This document shows, piece after piece, positions 29,214-37,871 of a stretch of DNA of 64,000 nt. The stretch is taken from assembly GCF_036010485.1 (NCBI RefSeq), contig NZ_CP108568.1:1736001-1800000 (forward strand). The letters run 5' to 3'. The number at the start of each line of letters is the position of its first letter. The first letter of the stretch is position 1. Source of the DNA: Streptomyces sp. NBC_01198. GTDB lineage: Bacteria > Actinomycetota > Actinomycetes > Streptomycetales > Streptomycetaceae. Under the pieces are notes generated by a model. The model saw only the letters and a program-made list of their open reading frames with translations. It made no database searches and was not told where the DNA came from. The position numbers and the translations under genes were made by a program.

Positions 29214-29230
29214 ACTTCCGCACTGCGAAA
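29200..29230. promoter_or_regulatory. Malate synthase promoter: two operator-like motifs
   Basis: The minus-strand motif TTCAACGTTTTGTGG (29200-29214) resembles the shared ureide motif. The palindrome TTCCGCA-C-TGCGAAA (29216-29230) matches the allR promoter palindrome at 14 of 15 positions. Both precede a 172-base leader. Confidence 0.6.
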
Positions 29231-29311
29231 ACTATGCTCCATTGTGCAGAAGCGCCCGTCGCTCGCGGCGGCCGGGCACCGCGTGCCACCACCCGTACCC
29301 CCGGGTGCCAC

Positions 29312-29331
29312 GGCACGCACGGCGGCGTGCC
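29312..29331 (+). promoter_or_regulatory. Hairpin in malate synthase leader
   Basis: GGCACGC and GCGTGCC form a perfect seven-base stem around a six-base loop. It sits among repeated GGCGTGCCC and CGCACGAC segments in the untranslated leader 29231-29402. No known riboswitch class is recognised. Confidence 0.35.
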
Positions 29332-29402
29332 CCGACGCACGACGGCGTGCCCGTCCGCACGACGCACCGACGGACGCCGGCCCGCTCTGGAGGAATGACC
29401 GC

Positions 29403-31031
29403 ATGTCCGCACCGACCCCTTCGTCCGCCGCTGTCGTCACCGGGACCGCCGGGCACCGCGTACCGCGTGAGGAGGAGGTGCTGACCCCCGAGGCGCTGGA
29501 CTTCCTCGCCGAACTGCACCGCCGCTTCGCCCCGCGCCGCGCGGAACTGCTGGCGCTGCGTGCCGAGCGCCGCGCGGAGATCGCCCGCACCGCGACGCTG
29601 GACTTCCGCCCGGAGACCGCGCACATCCGGGCGGACGAGAGCTGGCGGGTGGCCGCGGCCCCGGCCGCGCTGAACGACCGCCGGGTGGAGATCACCGGCC
29701 CGACCGACCGCAAGATGACGATCAACGCGCTGAACTCCGGCGCCCGGATCTGGCTCGCCGACTTCGAGGACGCCTCCGCGCCCACCTGGGAGAACGTCAT
29801 CGGCGGCCAGCTCAACCTGATCGACGCCTACGAGCGGCGGATCGACTTCACCTCCCCCGAGGGCAAGTCCTACGCGCTGGCCGCCGCCGACCAGCTGGCC
29901 ACCGTGGTGATGCGGCCGCGCGGCTGGCACCTCAGCGAGCGGCACCTCACCGTGGACGGCGAGCAACTGCCGGGCGGCCTGGTCGACTTCGGGCTGTACT
30001 TCTTCCACAACGCGCAGCGGCTGATCGACCTGGGCAAGGGGCCGTACTTCTACCTGCCCAAGACCGAGTCCTACCTCGAAGCCCGGCTGTGGAACGACGT
30101 GTTCGTCTTCGCGCAGGACCGGCTCGGCATCCCGCAGGGCACCGTCCGGGCGACCGTGCTGATCGAGACGATCACCGCCGCGTACGAAATGGAGGAGATC
30201 CTCTACGAGTTGCGCGACCACGCCTCCGGGCTCAACGCGGGCCGCTGGGACTACCTGTTCTCGATCGTGAAGAACTTCCGTGACGGCGGGGCCCGTTTCG
30301 TGCTGCCGGACCGCAACGCGGTGACCATGACCGCGCCCTTCATGCGCGCCTACACCGAACTGCTGGTCCGCACCTGCCACAAGCGCGGTGCGCACGCCAT
30401 CGGCGGCATGGCCGCCTTCATCCCGTCCCGGCGGGACGCCGAGGTCAACAAGGTCGCCTTCGAGAAGGTCAAGGCGGACAAGGACCGCGAGGCGGCGGAC
30501 GGCTTCGACGGCTCCTGGGTCGCGCACCCCGACCTGGTGCCCATCGCCCGCGCCTCCTTCGACGCGGTCCTCGGCGACCGCCCGCACCAGAAGGACCGGC
30601 AGCGCGAGGACGTCCAGGTGACCGCGGCCCAGCTGATCGACATCGCCTCGCTGGACGCCCACCCGACCTATGAGGGGCTGCGCAACGCCGTCCAGGTCGG
30701 CATCCGCTACATCGAGTCGTGGCTGCGCGGCATGGGCGCGGTCGCGATCTTCAACCTGATGGAGGACGCGGCGACCGCGGAGATCTCCCGCTCGCAGATC
30801 TGGCAGTGGACCAACACCGGTGTGGTCTTCGACAACGGCGAGAAGGCCGCCCCCGAACTGGTCCGCCGTGTCGCGGCCGACGAACTTGCCGCCATCCGCG
30901 CCGAGGCCGGCGAAGCCGCCTTCGCAGCGGGCCGCTGGACCGACGCGTACGACCTGCTGCTGCGCACCGCGCTGGACGCCGAATACGTCGACTTCCTGAC
31001 GCTCCCCGCCTACGAGCAGCTGACGGACTGA
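29403..31031 (+). CDS. aceB: Malate synthase A
   Basis: This 542-residue enzyme condenses glyoxylate with acetyl-CoA. Family hallmarks include FEDASAPTWEN, VMRPRGWHLSERH, VLIETITAAYEMEEILYELRDH and the late YIESWLRGMGAVAIFNLMEDAATAEISR. ATG 29403 has GGAGGAATGACCGC before it; an upstream open stretch is not homologous. Its place beside allantoinase and the shared operators suggests it assimilates glyoxylate released from ureides. Confidence 0.95.
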   Translation: MSAPTPSSAAVVTGTAGHRVPREEEVLTPEALDFLAELHRRFAPRRAELLALRAERRAEIARTATLDFRPETAHIRADESWRVAAAPAALNDRRVEITGPTDRKMTINALNSGARIWLADFEDASAPTWENVIGGQLNLIDAYERRIDFTSPEGKSYALAAADQLATVVMRPRGWHLSERHLTVDGEQLPGGLVDFGLYFFHNAQRLIDLGKGPYFYLPKTESYLEARLWNDVFVFAQDRLGIPQGTVRATVLIETITAAYEMEEILYELRDHASGLNAGRWDYLFSIVKNFRDGGARFVLPDRNAVTMTAPFMRAYTELLVRTCHKRGAHAIGGMAAFIPSRRDAEVNKVAFEKVKADKDREAADGFDGSWVAHPDLVPIARASFDAVLGDRPHQKDRQREDVQVTAAQLIDIASLDAHPTYEGLRNAVQVGIRYIESWLRGMGAVAIFNLMEDAATAEISRSQIWQWTNTGVVFDNGEKAAPELVRRVAADELAAIRAEAGEAAFAAGRWTDAYDLLLRTALDAEYVDFLTLPAYEQLTD

Positions 31032-31124
31032 GCCCCGCCCCCCGTCCCTTCTCGTGAGACGCACGGCCCCCGCCCCCTGCTCCGGACGGTCCGGGGCAGG
31101 GACCCGTCCCGGCCGCCGCAGGGC

Positions 31125-31742
31125 TCACCCGGGCAAGGCCTCCGCCTTGGTCGGCACGGGCACCTGGTTGAACGCGTAGTACACGGCGAGCAACCCGTGC
31201 ACCGCCAGCGTCAACGGCGCCGACACGAAGGCCAGTCCCACCGTGACGGGGTACACGATCGTGCCGAGCGCGAACCGCGCCCGGGTCGCCCGGGCCCCCT
31301 CGACGTCCACCCGGTCGATGAAGAGATGACCGCTGCGGGTCAGGTGCCACCACATGGCCCCGAAGACCACCCCGTGGAAAACCATGAACAGCCCGTACAC
31401 GGCAAGGGCGACATGCGCCGCGTTGCCGTCCCGAAGATACGCCGCCACCACCGACGCGGGCCACGGCAGCGCGGCAACACCCATCAGCAGCATGAGGTTG
31501 AGGAACAGCAGCGTCCGATCGACCCGGGCGATGTACTGGAAGACCGTGTGATGGTTGACCCACATGACGCCGATGACCAGGAAGGTCACCACGTAAGCGG
31601 CGTAGGACGGCCACTGCCTGCCCAACGAGGACCACAGGTTGTCCCCTGCGTCCTCGGGCACCTTGATCTCCAGGATCAGCAGGGTGATGGCAATGGCGAA
31701 GACCCCATCACTGAACGCTTCGACTCTTCCTGACTCATTCAT
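31125..31742 (-). CDS. TMEM175-family potassium channel (DUF1211)
   Basis: This 205-residue integral membrane protein has the FSDGVFAIAITLLILEIKVP signature of bacterial TMEM175 channels and about six transmembrane segments (VMWVNHHTVFQYI, LLFLNLMLLMGVAALPW). The family conducts potassium. It stands alone; both neighbours are on other transcription units. Confidence 0.88.
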   Translation of the reverse strand: MNESGRVEAFSDGVFAIAITLLILEIKVPEDAGDNLWSSLGRQWPSYAAYVVTFLVIGVMWVNHHTVFQYIARVDRTLLFLNLMLLMGVAALPWPASVVAAYLRDGNAAHVALAVYGLFMVFHGVVFGAMWWHLTRSGHLFIDRVDVEGARATRARFALGTIVYPVTVGLAFVSAPLTLAVHGLLAVYYAFNQVPVPTKAEALPG

Positions 31743-32079
31743 CCCGTCCCCCTGTTGACGAGTCCAAGCGGCACGCGGCGCAGCCGCTCAGCCTCGCATG
31801 TCTGCCTCCTGAACCTACCGACTACCGTCGTGTCCAGTGCGCGTCGCATGTGGCCAGTGCTCGCGCGACGGTAGCAGCGGCGCGATGGGGGAACGCGGAC
31901 AGGCATGGCGTCTGACTCTGACCTCGGTTCGGGTGCCGGGATTCACGTCGGCTGGCGCGGTCCGGGTGATGGCCGCCGCCTGAACAGCCCCTGACGGTCG
32001 ATGGGTCGGCCCGCACCGCTCCGGCGGATCCGCCACGGAGCCCCCGTCCGCAAGCGCCACAAGACGAGCCCGTGCCGGG
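31743..32079. other. Intergenic region, no supported gene
   Basis: This 337-base stretch holds short open frames without recognisable features or ribosome-binding sites. I see no strong hairpin or repeat. It may hold the TMEM175 promoter. Confidence 0.5.
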
Positions 32080-32487
32080 CTACGAATACACCTGCCACCA
32101 GCGGTCTGCCTCAGCGCGCGCTACTTCGGCGTCGTACTGGATCGCCTCGAAGTGGTGGTCTATCGGGGGGCGGGGAGGTGGGCCCCACTCCCATGGGACC
32201 TCCCAGTCCGACCATTGCACGATCTCCCCGAACCGCTGCACGACCACGGTCATGAAGCCGCAGCAACCACCGGTGCACTCCGGCTCCCCCAGCTCCACGC
32301 GCCGCGCCTCGCTGGTCGCCCGGAGAGTGCTGGGCCGGCCGGCTGGGAACACATCAGCCGCGTAGGGTCCGCGGCCCCCTTTGCCGACCGCTTCTTCGAC
32401 CACGTCCTCGTCGTTGACCCAGAACCGCACCTGGGCGGGGAACCGGCGCCCGGGCGGCAACACGCTGATCTTCAGGCGATCGAACAT
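32080..32487 (-). CDS. Hypothetical protein
   Basis: This 135-residue soluble protein is not recognised. It contains a ECTGGCCGFM cysteine cluster, an aromatic-rich C-terminal half (FGEIVQWSDWEVPWEWG) and an acidic end. Start and frame are supported by codon usage only, with no strong ribosome-binding site. It may act alone; neighbours are purine genes on the same strand, 57 bases downstream. Confidence 0.55.
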   Translation of the reverse strand: MFDRLKISVLPPGRRFPAQVRFWVNDEDVVEEAVGKGGRGPYAADVFPAGRPSTLRATSEARRVELGEPECTGGCCGFMTVVVQRFGEIVQWSDWEVPWEWGPPPRPPIDHHFEAIQYDAEVARAEADRWWQVYS

Positions 32488-32544
32488 CGGACCACTTTAC
32501 GGGGCGCTCGAACCTCGGCGTGTGACCCAGTCAACGCCTGGGGG

Positions 32545-33915
32545 TCAGGTCAGGCCGGCGAGGGTGGCCAGGCGGTGGGACTGGGTGCGGGTGAGGCGGG
32601 CGATTGCGTCCTCGTCCACCCGGGTCAGGCGGCCGTGCTCGACGACCGGGCGGCCGTTGACCAGGGAGAGGGTGACGGGGGCCGCGGCGCCCATCACCAG
32701 GGCGGCGACCGGGTCGGCGATCGACGCGTGGCCGAGGCCGTCCAGCTTCCACAGCACCAGGTCGGCGAGCTTGCCCGGCTCCAGCGAGCCGATCTCGCCG
32801 GCCCTGCCGAGGACTTGGGCGCCGCCGTAGGTGCCCAGGCGCAGCGCCTGCCGGGCGCTCATCGCCTTCTCGCCGCCGCCGAGGCGGTTGATGAGCAACG
32901 CGTTGCGCAACTCGGTGTGCAGCTCGCCGGATTCGTTGGAGGCGGTGCCGTCCACGCCGAGGCCGACCGGCACGCCCGCGGCGAGCATGTCGGGGACCCG
33001 GGCGATCCCGGCGGCGAGCCGGGCGTTGGAGGACGGGCAGTGCGCGACGCCGGTGCCGGTGCGGGCGAAGGCGGCGATGTCGGCGTCGTTCATGTGGACG
33101 CAGTGCGCCATCCATACGTCGTCGCCGAGCCAGCCGGTGGACTCGAAGTAGTCGGTGGGGCCCATGCCGAACAGCTCGTGGCAGAACTTCTCCTCCTCCA
33201 CCGTCTCGCTGCCGTGGGTGTGCAGGCGTACGCCCTTGCGCCGGGCCAGCACCGCTGCCTCGCGTAGCAGTTCGGTCGACACCGAGAACGGCGAGCAGGG
33301 CGCGGCGGCGATCTGCAGCATCGAGCCGAAGGACGCGTCGTGGTGGGTGTCGATGGCGGCCTCGGTGGCCAGCAGCGCGTCCTCGGTGGTCTCCACGGCG
33401 AAGTCCGGCGGCAGCCCCCCGTCGCTCGCGCCGCGGTCCATCGAGCCGCGGGCGGCGGTGAAGCGCACCCCGGTCTCGGCCGCGGCCCTGATCTCGGCGC
33501 CGAGCAGGTCGCCGGCGCCGCGCGGGAAGACGTAGTGGTGGTCCATGGCGGTGGTGACGCCGCCGCGGACCATCATCGCCAGCGACCCGGCGGCCCCCGC
33601 GTGGACGATGTCCTCGTCGATCCGCGCCCACACCGGGTAGAGCTCGACCAGCCAGTCGAAGAGGTTGCTGTCCTGGGCGAGGCCCCGGGTGAGCCACTGG
33701 TAGAAGTGGTGGTGGGTGTTGACCAGGCCCGGGGTGGCCAGGTGCCCGGTGCCGTCGACGCGCCGGACGACGTCCGGCAGGCCCGCCGGGGCGGGTCCGG
33801 GGCCGACCGACTCGATGACGTTGCCCGCGACGACGACGTGCCCGCAGGTGTGTTCGGTGCCTGCCGCGTCCACGGTGGCCACCGCGCAGTTCTCGATGAC
33901 GATGCGCTCGGTCAT
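32545..33915 (-). CDS. 8-oxoguanine deaminase / guanine-deaminase-like amidohydrolase
   Basis: This 456-residue metal-dependent deaminase has NTHHHFYQWLTRG (metal His pair), HTHGSETVEEEKFC, WMAHCVHMND and VGLGVDGTASNE. That order is typical of 8-oxoguanine deaminases, which convert 8-oxoguanine to urate; plain guanine deaminase is the alternative. It follows urate oxidase by 13 bases, so its product could feed the same operon. Confidence 0.85.
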   Translation of the reverse strand: MTERIVIENCAVATVDAAGTEHTCGHVVVAGNVIESVGPGPAPAGLPDVVRRVDGTGHLATPGLVNTHHHFYQWLTRGLAQDSNLFDWLVELYPVWARIDEDIVHAGAAGSLAMMVRGGVTTAMDHHYVFPRGAGDLLGAEIRAAAETGVRFTAARGSMDRGASDGGLPPDFAVETTEDALLATEAAIDTHHDASFGSMLQIAAAPCSPFSVSTELLREAAVLARRKGVRLHTHGSETVEEEKFCHELFGMGPTDYFESTGWLGDDVWMAHCVHMNDADIAAFARTGTGVAHCPSSNARLAAGIARVPDMLAAGVPVGLGVDGTASNESGELHTELRNALLINRLGGGEKAMSARQALRLGTYGGAQVLGRAGEIGSLEPGKLADLVLWKLDGLGHASIADPVAALVMGAAAPVTLSLVNGRPVVEHGRLTRVDEDAIARLTRTQSHRLATLAGLT

Positions 33916-33928
33916 GGCGGTCCCCCTG

Positions 33929-34834
33929 TCAGTCCGTCACCGGGATGCGGGCCTCGGCGCCGTCGCGCAGCACCGTGCCCTCGATGAGCCCGTAGGGCCG
34001 GTCGGCGGCCAGATAGACCTCGTTGTCGTTCGTGAGGCCGAAGGGCGCCAGGTCGGCGAGGAAGTGGTGCTTGTTCGGCAGCGACAGCCGCACCTCGTCG
34101 ACGGCGGCGACCGCGGCACTGTTGTCGATGACCCGGGAGCCCATCGCGAACAGGCTCTGCTGGAGCGAGAGCGAGTACGTCTCGGCGAAAGCGCCCAGCA
34201 GATCGCCGCGCACCGCCGCGTACGACTCCTCCCACGGTGGTACGTCCTGCCCGGCGGCGCCGGTCCAGCCGAACCGCCACCGGGCGTTGACCTCGGTGGC
34301 CAGGATCCGGTCGCGGGTCTCCTGGAGGGTGGTGTAGCCGTCCTTGACGAAGCCCCAGAACTCCGAGTCGGTGGAGTTGAGCACCACCAGGCCGGTCAGT
34401 CCGGAGATCACCTGCCACTGCTCGCCGTCGTAGGCGACCTCGGTGGTGCGGGTCTCCTGGCCCTTGCGGACGAAGGAGTGCTCGCCGCGGTCCAGGCCGG
34501 CGGCCGGGATGCGCTCCCAGGCGTGCTCCTCGATCCGTATCCGGGCGCGGTGGATCGGCTGCTGGCTGGTGACGAAATGCCGGGCCAGCCGGATACCGAA
34601 GGCCTCGGCGGAGTCGATGCCGTGCTCCTTGGCGAAGGCGAAGACGGTGTTCTTGGTCGTGTCGGTGGGCAGCACGTTGGCGTTCGACCCGGACAGGTGC
34701 ACGTCGTGCATGTCGCCGGACAGCGCGACGGAGACGTTCAGGTCCTTGATGTGGTGGGTGCCGCCGTCGCGGGTGATGCGGACGACGCGGTTCTCCGCCT
34801 TGCCGTACTGGTTCTGGCCGAGCAGTGTGGGCAT
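33929..34834 (-). CDS. pucL: Urate oxidase (factor-independent urate hydroxylase)
   Basis: This 301-residue uricase has the N-terminal LGQNQYGKAENRVVRI with the relay Lys, LPTDTTKNTVFAFAKEHG with the partner Thr, and a second-half repeat ending in DEVRLSLPNKHHFLADL. It oxidises urate to 5-hydroxyisourate. Third gene of the uraD-uraH-pucL-deaminase operon, four bases after uraH. Confidence 0.95.
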   Translation of the reverse strand: MPTLLGQNQYGKAENRVVRITRDGGTHHIKDLNVSVALSGDMHDVHLSGSNANVLPTDTTKNTVFAFAKEHGIDSAEAFGIRLARHFVTSQQPIHRARIRIEEHAWERIPAAGLDRGEHSFVRKGQETRTTEVAYDGEQWQVISGLTGLVVLNSTDSEFWGFVKDGYTTLQETRDRILATEVNARWRFGWTGAAGQDVPPWEESYAAVRGDLLGAFAETYSLSLQQSLFAMGSRVIDNSAAVAAVDEVRLSLPNKHHFLADLAPFGLTNDNEVYLAADRPYGLIEGTVLRDGAEARIPVTD

Positions 34835-34838
34835 CTCG

Positions 34839-35198
34839 CTAGCTCCCTCGGTATACGGAGTAGCCGAACGGGTTCAGCAGCAGCGGTACGTGGAAATGCT
34901 CGCCCGGGGTGACCGTGAAGACCACCGCGACCTCGGGGAAGAAGGCATCCCGTGGACCGCGCTCGGCCGGCCGGGCGTGACGTGCGAGGTAGGGCGCCAC
35001 GTCGAAGTGCAGCCGTGCGTGGGTGGTGGGGTCCGGCAGCGCGGGCAGGTCCTTGCAGCGGCCGTCCTGGTCGGTCGCGGAGCCGCCGTGCGGGGTCCAC
35101 GGGCCCTCCGCGCCGGTGCGGACCTCCAGCGTGACGGCCACTCCGGGGGCGGGGCGGCCGGCGCTGGTGTCCAGGATGTGGGTGGACACGGATGTCAT
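34839..35198 (-). CDS. uraH: 5-hydroxyisourate hydrolase
   Basis: This 119-residue transthyretin-like enzyme hydrolyses 5-hydroxyisourate. THILDTSAGRPAPGV opens the protein and the C-terminal YRGS tetrapeptide is the family signature. ATG 35198 overlaps the uraD stop (ATGA). Confidence 0.95.
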   Translation of the reverse strand: MTSVSTHILDTSAGRPAPGVAVTLEVRTGAEGPWTPHGGSATDQDGRCKDLPALPDPTTHARLHFDVAPYLARHARPAERGPRDAFFPEVAVVFTVTPGEHFHVPLLLNPFGYSVYRGS

Positions 35199-35707
35199 GG
35201 CGGGTCCTCCTGCGCGGTCGCCGCGAGCCTGCTGAGCCTGATCCGGTTGATCTTTCCCAGTTCGGTGCGGACGATCTCGCGTTCGGTGTCCTCGTCGTTG
35301 CCGAGCCGCGCCTGGAGGGCCGCCTTGATCTGCGCGCCGGTGGCGCCGGTGGCGCAGATCAGGAAGACGTGGCCGTGCGCGTCCTGGTAGGCGAGGTTGA
35401 GGGCGAGCAGTTCCGCGCGCTCGGCGTCCAGGACGCCGCTCTGCTCGCGGGCCGAGGCCGGGTCGCCTGGGGTGGGGCGACCGATCGGCGGGTGTCCGGC
35501 CATCGCCTCGCGCAGGTCGGCGGCGGTCAGTGCGGCCATGGCGGTGTCGCTCGCCGCGAGCAGGTCGTCCAGCCGTTCGTACGGCCGCCGCGCGGCCACT
35601 GCCGCACCCCATGCCGCGCTGGCGCACACCTCGTGCAGCAGGGCGGCGGCGGCGCCGGCGGCGGCCGCGTTGAGCCGGGACAACCCCGGCGTTGCGCTGG
35701 AAGTCAC
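35195..35707 (-). CDS. uraD: OHCU decarboxylase
   Basis: This 170-residue enzyme decarboxylates 2-oxo-4-hydroxy-4-carboxy-5-ureidoimidazoline to S-allantoin. AGHPPIGR with the catalytic His, REQSGV and the YQDAHGHVFLICATG segment are characteristic. It is the first gene of the urate operon, with the shared ureide motif 31-48 bases upstream of its start. Confidence 0.92.
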   Translation of the reverse strand: MTSSATPGLSRLNAAAAGAAAALLHEVCASAAWGAAVAARRPYERLDDLLAASDTAMAALTAADLREAMAGHPPIGRPTPGDPASAREQSGVLDAERAELLALNLAYQDAHGHVFLICATGATGAQIKAALQARLGNDEDTEREIVRTELGKINRIRLSRLAATAQEDPP

Positions 35708-35737
35708 CCTCGCACGCTAGGAGCCGCCACCAACGGA

Positions 35738-35755
35738 CGTCAACAGATTGTTGAA
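35738..35755. promoter_or_regulatory. Shared ureide motif (uraD copy)
   Basis: On the minus strand this reads TTCAACAATCTGTTGACG, and its core TCAACA-GAT-TGTTGA (35740-35754, plus strand) is a perfect palindrome. It matches 16 of 18 positions of 25242-25259. Candidate operator for the uraD operon. Confidence 0.6.
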
Positions 35756-35789
35756 AACTTCTGGTTACGCCGACGGGCCTGCCGGGCCG

Positions 35790-36203
35790 TCACCGGCCCT
35801 CGCGGGCGGCGTTCTCCCTGTTCAGGTAGTTGTACACGGTGAAGCGGCTGACGCCGAGCGCCGACGCGACGGTCTCCACGCCGTGCCGCAGCGAGAAGGC
35901 GCCGCGCTCCTCCAGGATCCGCACCACCTGCTGCTTCTCCTTGCGGCCGAGCGCCGGCAGCGGCCCGTGCCTGCGTCGCAGGTCGGCCAGCAGATGGTCG
36001 AGCGAGTCCGCCAGGTGCGGCAGCCGCACCGCGACGACCGGCTCGCCCTCCCAGCTGAGCACGACGTCGTCGCCGCGGGCCTGCCCGGGCGCGACCATCT
36101 CCCCGCCCAGCGCGTCCACCAGCGGCCTGACGGCGTCGGCGAAGGGGTGCGACACCCCGTGCGGCGCCCCGTCCGCGGTCAGCGGCGCCCCGTCCGCGGT
36201 CAT
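35790..36203 (-). CDS. Helix-turn-helix regulator linked to purine catabolism
   Basis: This 137-residue protein has a C-terminal HTH (RKEKQQVVRILEERGAF, ETVASALGVSRFTVYNYLNRE) like the HTH of YheO/DauR-type regulators, and an N-terminal half (DAVRPLVDALGGEMV...EPVVAVRLPH) that may be a sensor. It lies directly upstream of uraD on the same strand and is a candidate binder of the palindrome between them. The first codons are a 21-base duplication (TADGAPLTADGAP). The start overlaps the preceding gene's stop (ATGA). Confidence 0.75.
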   Translation of the reverse strand: MTADGAPLTADGAPHGVSHPFADAVRPLVDALGGEMVAPGQARGDDVVLSWEGEPVVAVRLPHLADSLDHLLADLRRRHGPLPALGRKEKQQVVRILEERGAFSLRHGVETVASALGVSRFTVYNYLNRENAAREGR

Positions 36204-36451
36204 TCGCCGGCCTCCCCCAGCGCGCTGACCTGGAGCGAGACCCGGGTGGCACCGGCCGCCAGGGTCCGCCGCAGCAGTTCGGCGACGGCGGCCACGACGT
36301 CGTCGGCCGCGCCCTCGGCCGTGTTGCCGAACGGCCCGACGTCGACCGCCTCCAGCGTGCCGCCCTCCACGACCTCCCTGGCCACCACCGCGTGGCGGGG
36401 CGGCACGTCCAGGTCGAACGGCTCGGTCGTGAATTCCAGCCTCAGTCTCAC
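36200..36451 (-). CDS. Small hypothetical protein upstream of HTH gene
   Basis: This 83-residue protein starts at GTG 36451 (VRLRLEFTTEPFDLDVPPRHA) and has an alternating strand-helix pattern similar to small binding proteins, but no named family is certain. It is translationally coupled to the HTH regulator. The open frame continues to 36697 but overlaps the amidohydrolase gene in another frame. Confidence 0.55.
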   Translation of the reverse strand: MRLRLEFTTEPFDLDVPPRHAVVAREVVEGGTLEAVDVGPFGNTAEGAADDVVAAVAELLRRTLAAGATRVSLQVSALGEAGE

Positions 36452-36525
36452 CAGGTCACCCTTCGCGGCCGCGGTCCCTGCCCGGCCTGCGCCCCGCCGT
36501 CCGGACGGCGGCGTCCTCGCCGACC

Positions 36526-37848
36526 CTATGCGACCTCCGAGGGCGTCGTCAGGGTGGCCCGCACCGCGGCCGCCATCGCCGCGATGCCGGTCTCCAGGGT
36601 CAGCCGGGGGTGCGGGGCGAAGTGCGGCGAGTGGTTCGCGGGCAGCGCCGCCAGCCGTCCCGCGGCGTCCGCGTCCGGGCCGCCGGCGGCGGCCCACTGC
36701 CGGGGGCCGGTGCCGCCGAGCATCCAGTAGCCGGTACGGATGCCGGGCACGCCGTGCAGGTGCAAGCCGGCGTCGCCGTACAGCGCGAAGTCCTCGGTGG
36801 CCATCGACGGCTGCCAGCGGGCAACCCGGTGCCGCCCGAAGGCGGCCTCGTGGGCGCGGCGCACGGCCGCGGTCAGCGCGGGGTCCGGCACGGTGGGCCG
36901 GGAGCGGGACAGCACCCGCACGGTGGGCTCCGGCGGCGCGGGTTCTGGGGCGGCCGCCGCCTCGGCGCGCACGATACGGCGCACGGCCGCGACCGCCCGC
37001 TCCAGGCCCGCGTCGGTGAAGGACCGTACCGTCACTTCGAGCGTGGCCCGGTCGGCGATGACGTTGCCGCCGCCGGGGGTGCCCGCCCTGACCGAGCCGA
37101 CGGTGACCACCAGCGGCTCGCCGGGGCCGGTCTCGCGGGAGACCACGGTCTGCAAGCGCATCACGACGGCGGCGGCGGTGATCACGGGGTCGGCCGCCAA
37201 CTGCGGGGCCGCCGCGTGGCCGCCGCGGCCGTGGAGCACCACTTCGAGGGTCGCGCTCCCCGCGAGCAGCGGCCCCTCGGCGTGCGCGACCATGCCGGCG
37301 GGCAGCGGCACCACATGCTGGGCCAGCACGTGCGCCGGGACGGGGAAGCGGGTGTAGAGGCCGTCGGCGAGCATCGCGGCGGCCCCGCTCAGCGTCTCCT
37401 CCGCGGGCTGCCCGACGGCCAGCAGGGTGCCGCGCCAGCCGTCAGCGGACCCGGCGAGCACGGCGGCGGCGCCGGCCAGCGCGGCCAGGTGCGCGTCATG
37501 GCCGCAGGCGTGCATCACCGGGACGGGCGCACCGTCGGGGCCGGGCGCGGTGACGGCGCTGGCGTAGGGCAGGCCGGTGTCCTCGCGGACCGGGAGCGCG
37601 TCGAGTTCGGCCCGGATCATCACCACGGGGCCCGCGCCGTTGCGCAGCACGCCGACCACCCCGTGGCCGCCGACGCCGCTCTCGACGTCGAGCCCGGCAG
37701 CGCCGAGGGCGGCGGCGAAACGGGCCGCGGTGCGCTCCTCGGCGCCGGACAGCTCGGGGTCACGGTGCAAGGCGACGTAGAGCTCGGCGGCCCGCGCGAG
37801 GACGTCGGACGTGACGGGTGGGGCCGCGGGCAGGGCGTGCGGGGTCAT
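36526..37848 (-). CDS. M20-family amidohydrolase
   Basis: This 440-residue metal-dependent hydrolase of the M20D/amidohydrolase type has MHACGHDAHLAALAG and QPAEETLSGA metal-binding segments, AQHVVPLPAG, a dimerisation domain (HGRGGHAAAPQ), and a late HSPHFAPHP. Family members hydrolyse N-acyl amino acids, IAA conjugates or allantoate-like ureides. Its place at the head of the purine region suggests a ureide or N-acyl substrate. AGGAG precedes the ATG, which diverges from the RiPP precursor gene. Confidence 0.88.
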   Translation of the reverse strand: MTPHALPAAPPVTSDVLARAAELYVALHRDPELSGAEERTAARFAAALGAAGLDVESGVGGHGVVGVLRNGAGPVVMIRAELDALPVREDTGLPYASAVTAPGPDGAPVPVMHACGHDAHLAALAGAAAVLAGSADGWRGTLLAVGQPAEETLSGAAAMLADGLYTRFPVPAHVLAQHVVPLPAGMVAHAEGPLLAGSATLEVVLHGRGGHAAAPQLAADPVITAAAVVMRLQTVVSRETGPGEPLVVTVGSVRAGTPGGGNVIADRATLEVTVRSFTDAGLERAVAAVRRIVRAEAAAAPEPAPPEPTVRVLSRSRPTVPDPALTAAVRRAHEAAFGRHRVARWQPSMATEDFALYGDAGLHLHGVPGIRTGYWMLGGTGPRQWAAAGGPDADAAGRLAALPANHSPHFAPHPRLTLETGIAAMAAAVRATLTTPSEVA

Positions 37849-37871
37849 CGGCGGCTCCTGTGCGCGTGCCA

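Noticed and set aside
28402..29412. Upstream extension of the pseudokinase frame
   Set aside because: Arg/Pro-rich antisense of the MobA-like gene; the real start at 28401 has a ribosome-binding site and kinase homology begins shortly after.
36452..36697. Upstream extension of the small protein at 36200
   Set aside because: Overlaps the end of the M20 gene in another frame and is Arg/Gly-rich shadow sequence.
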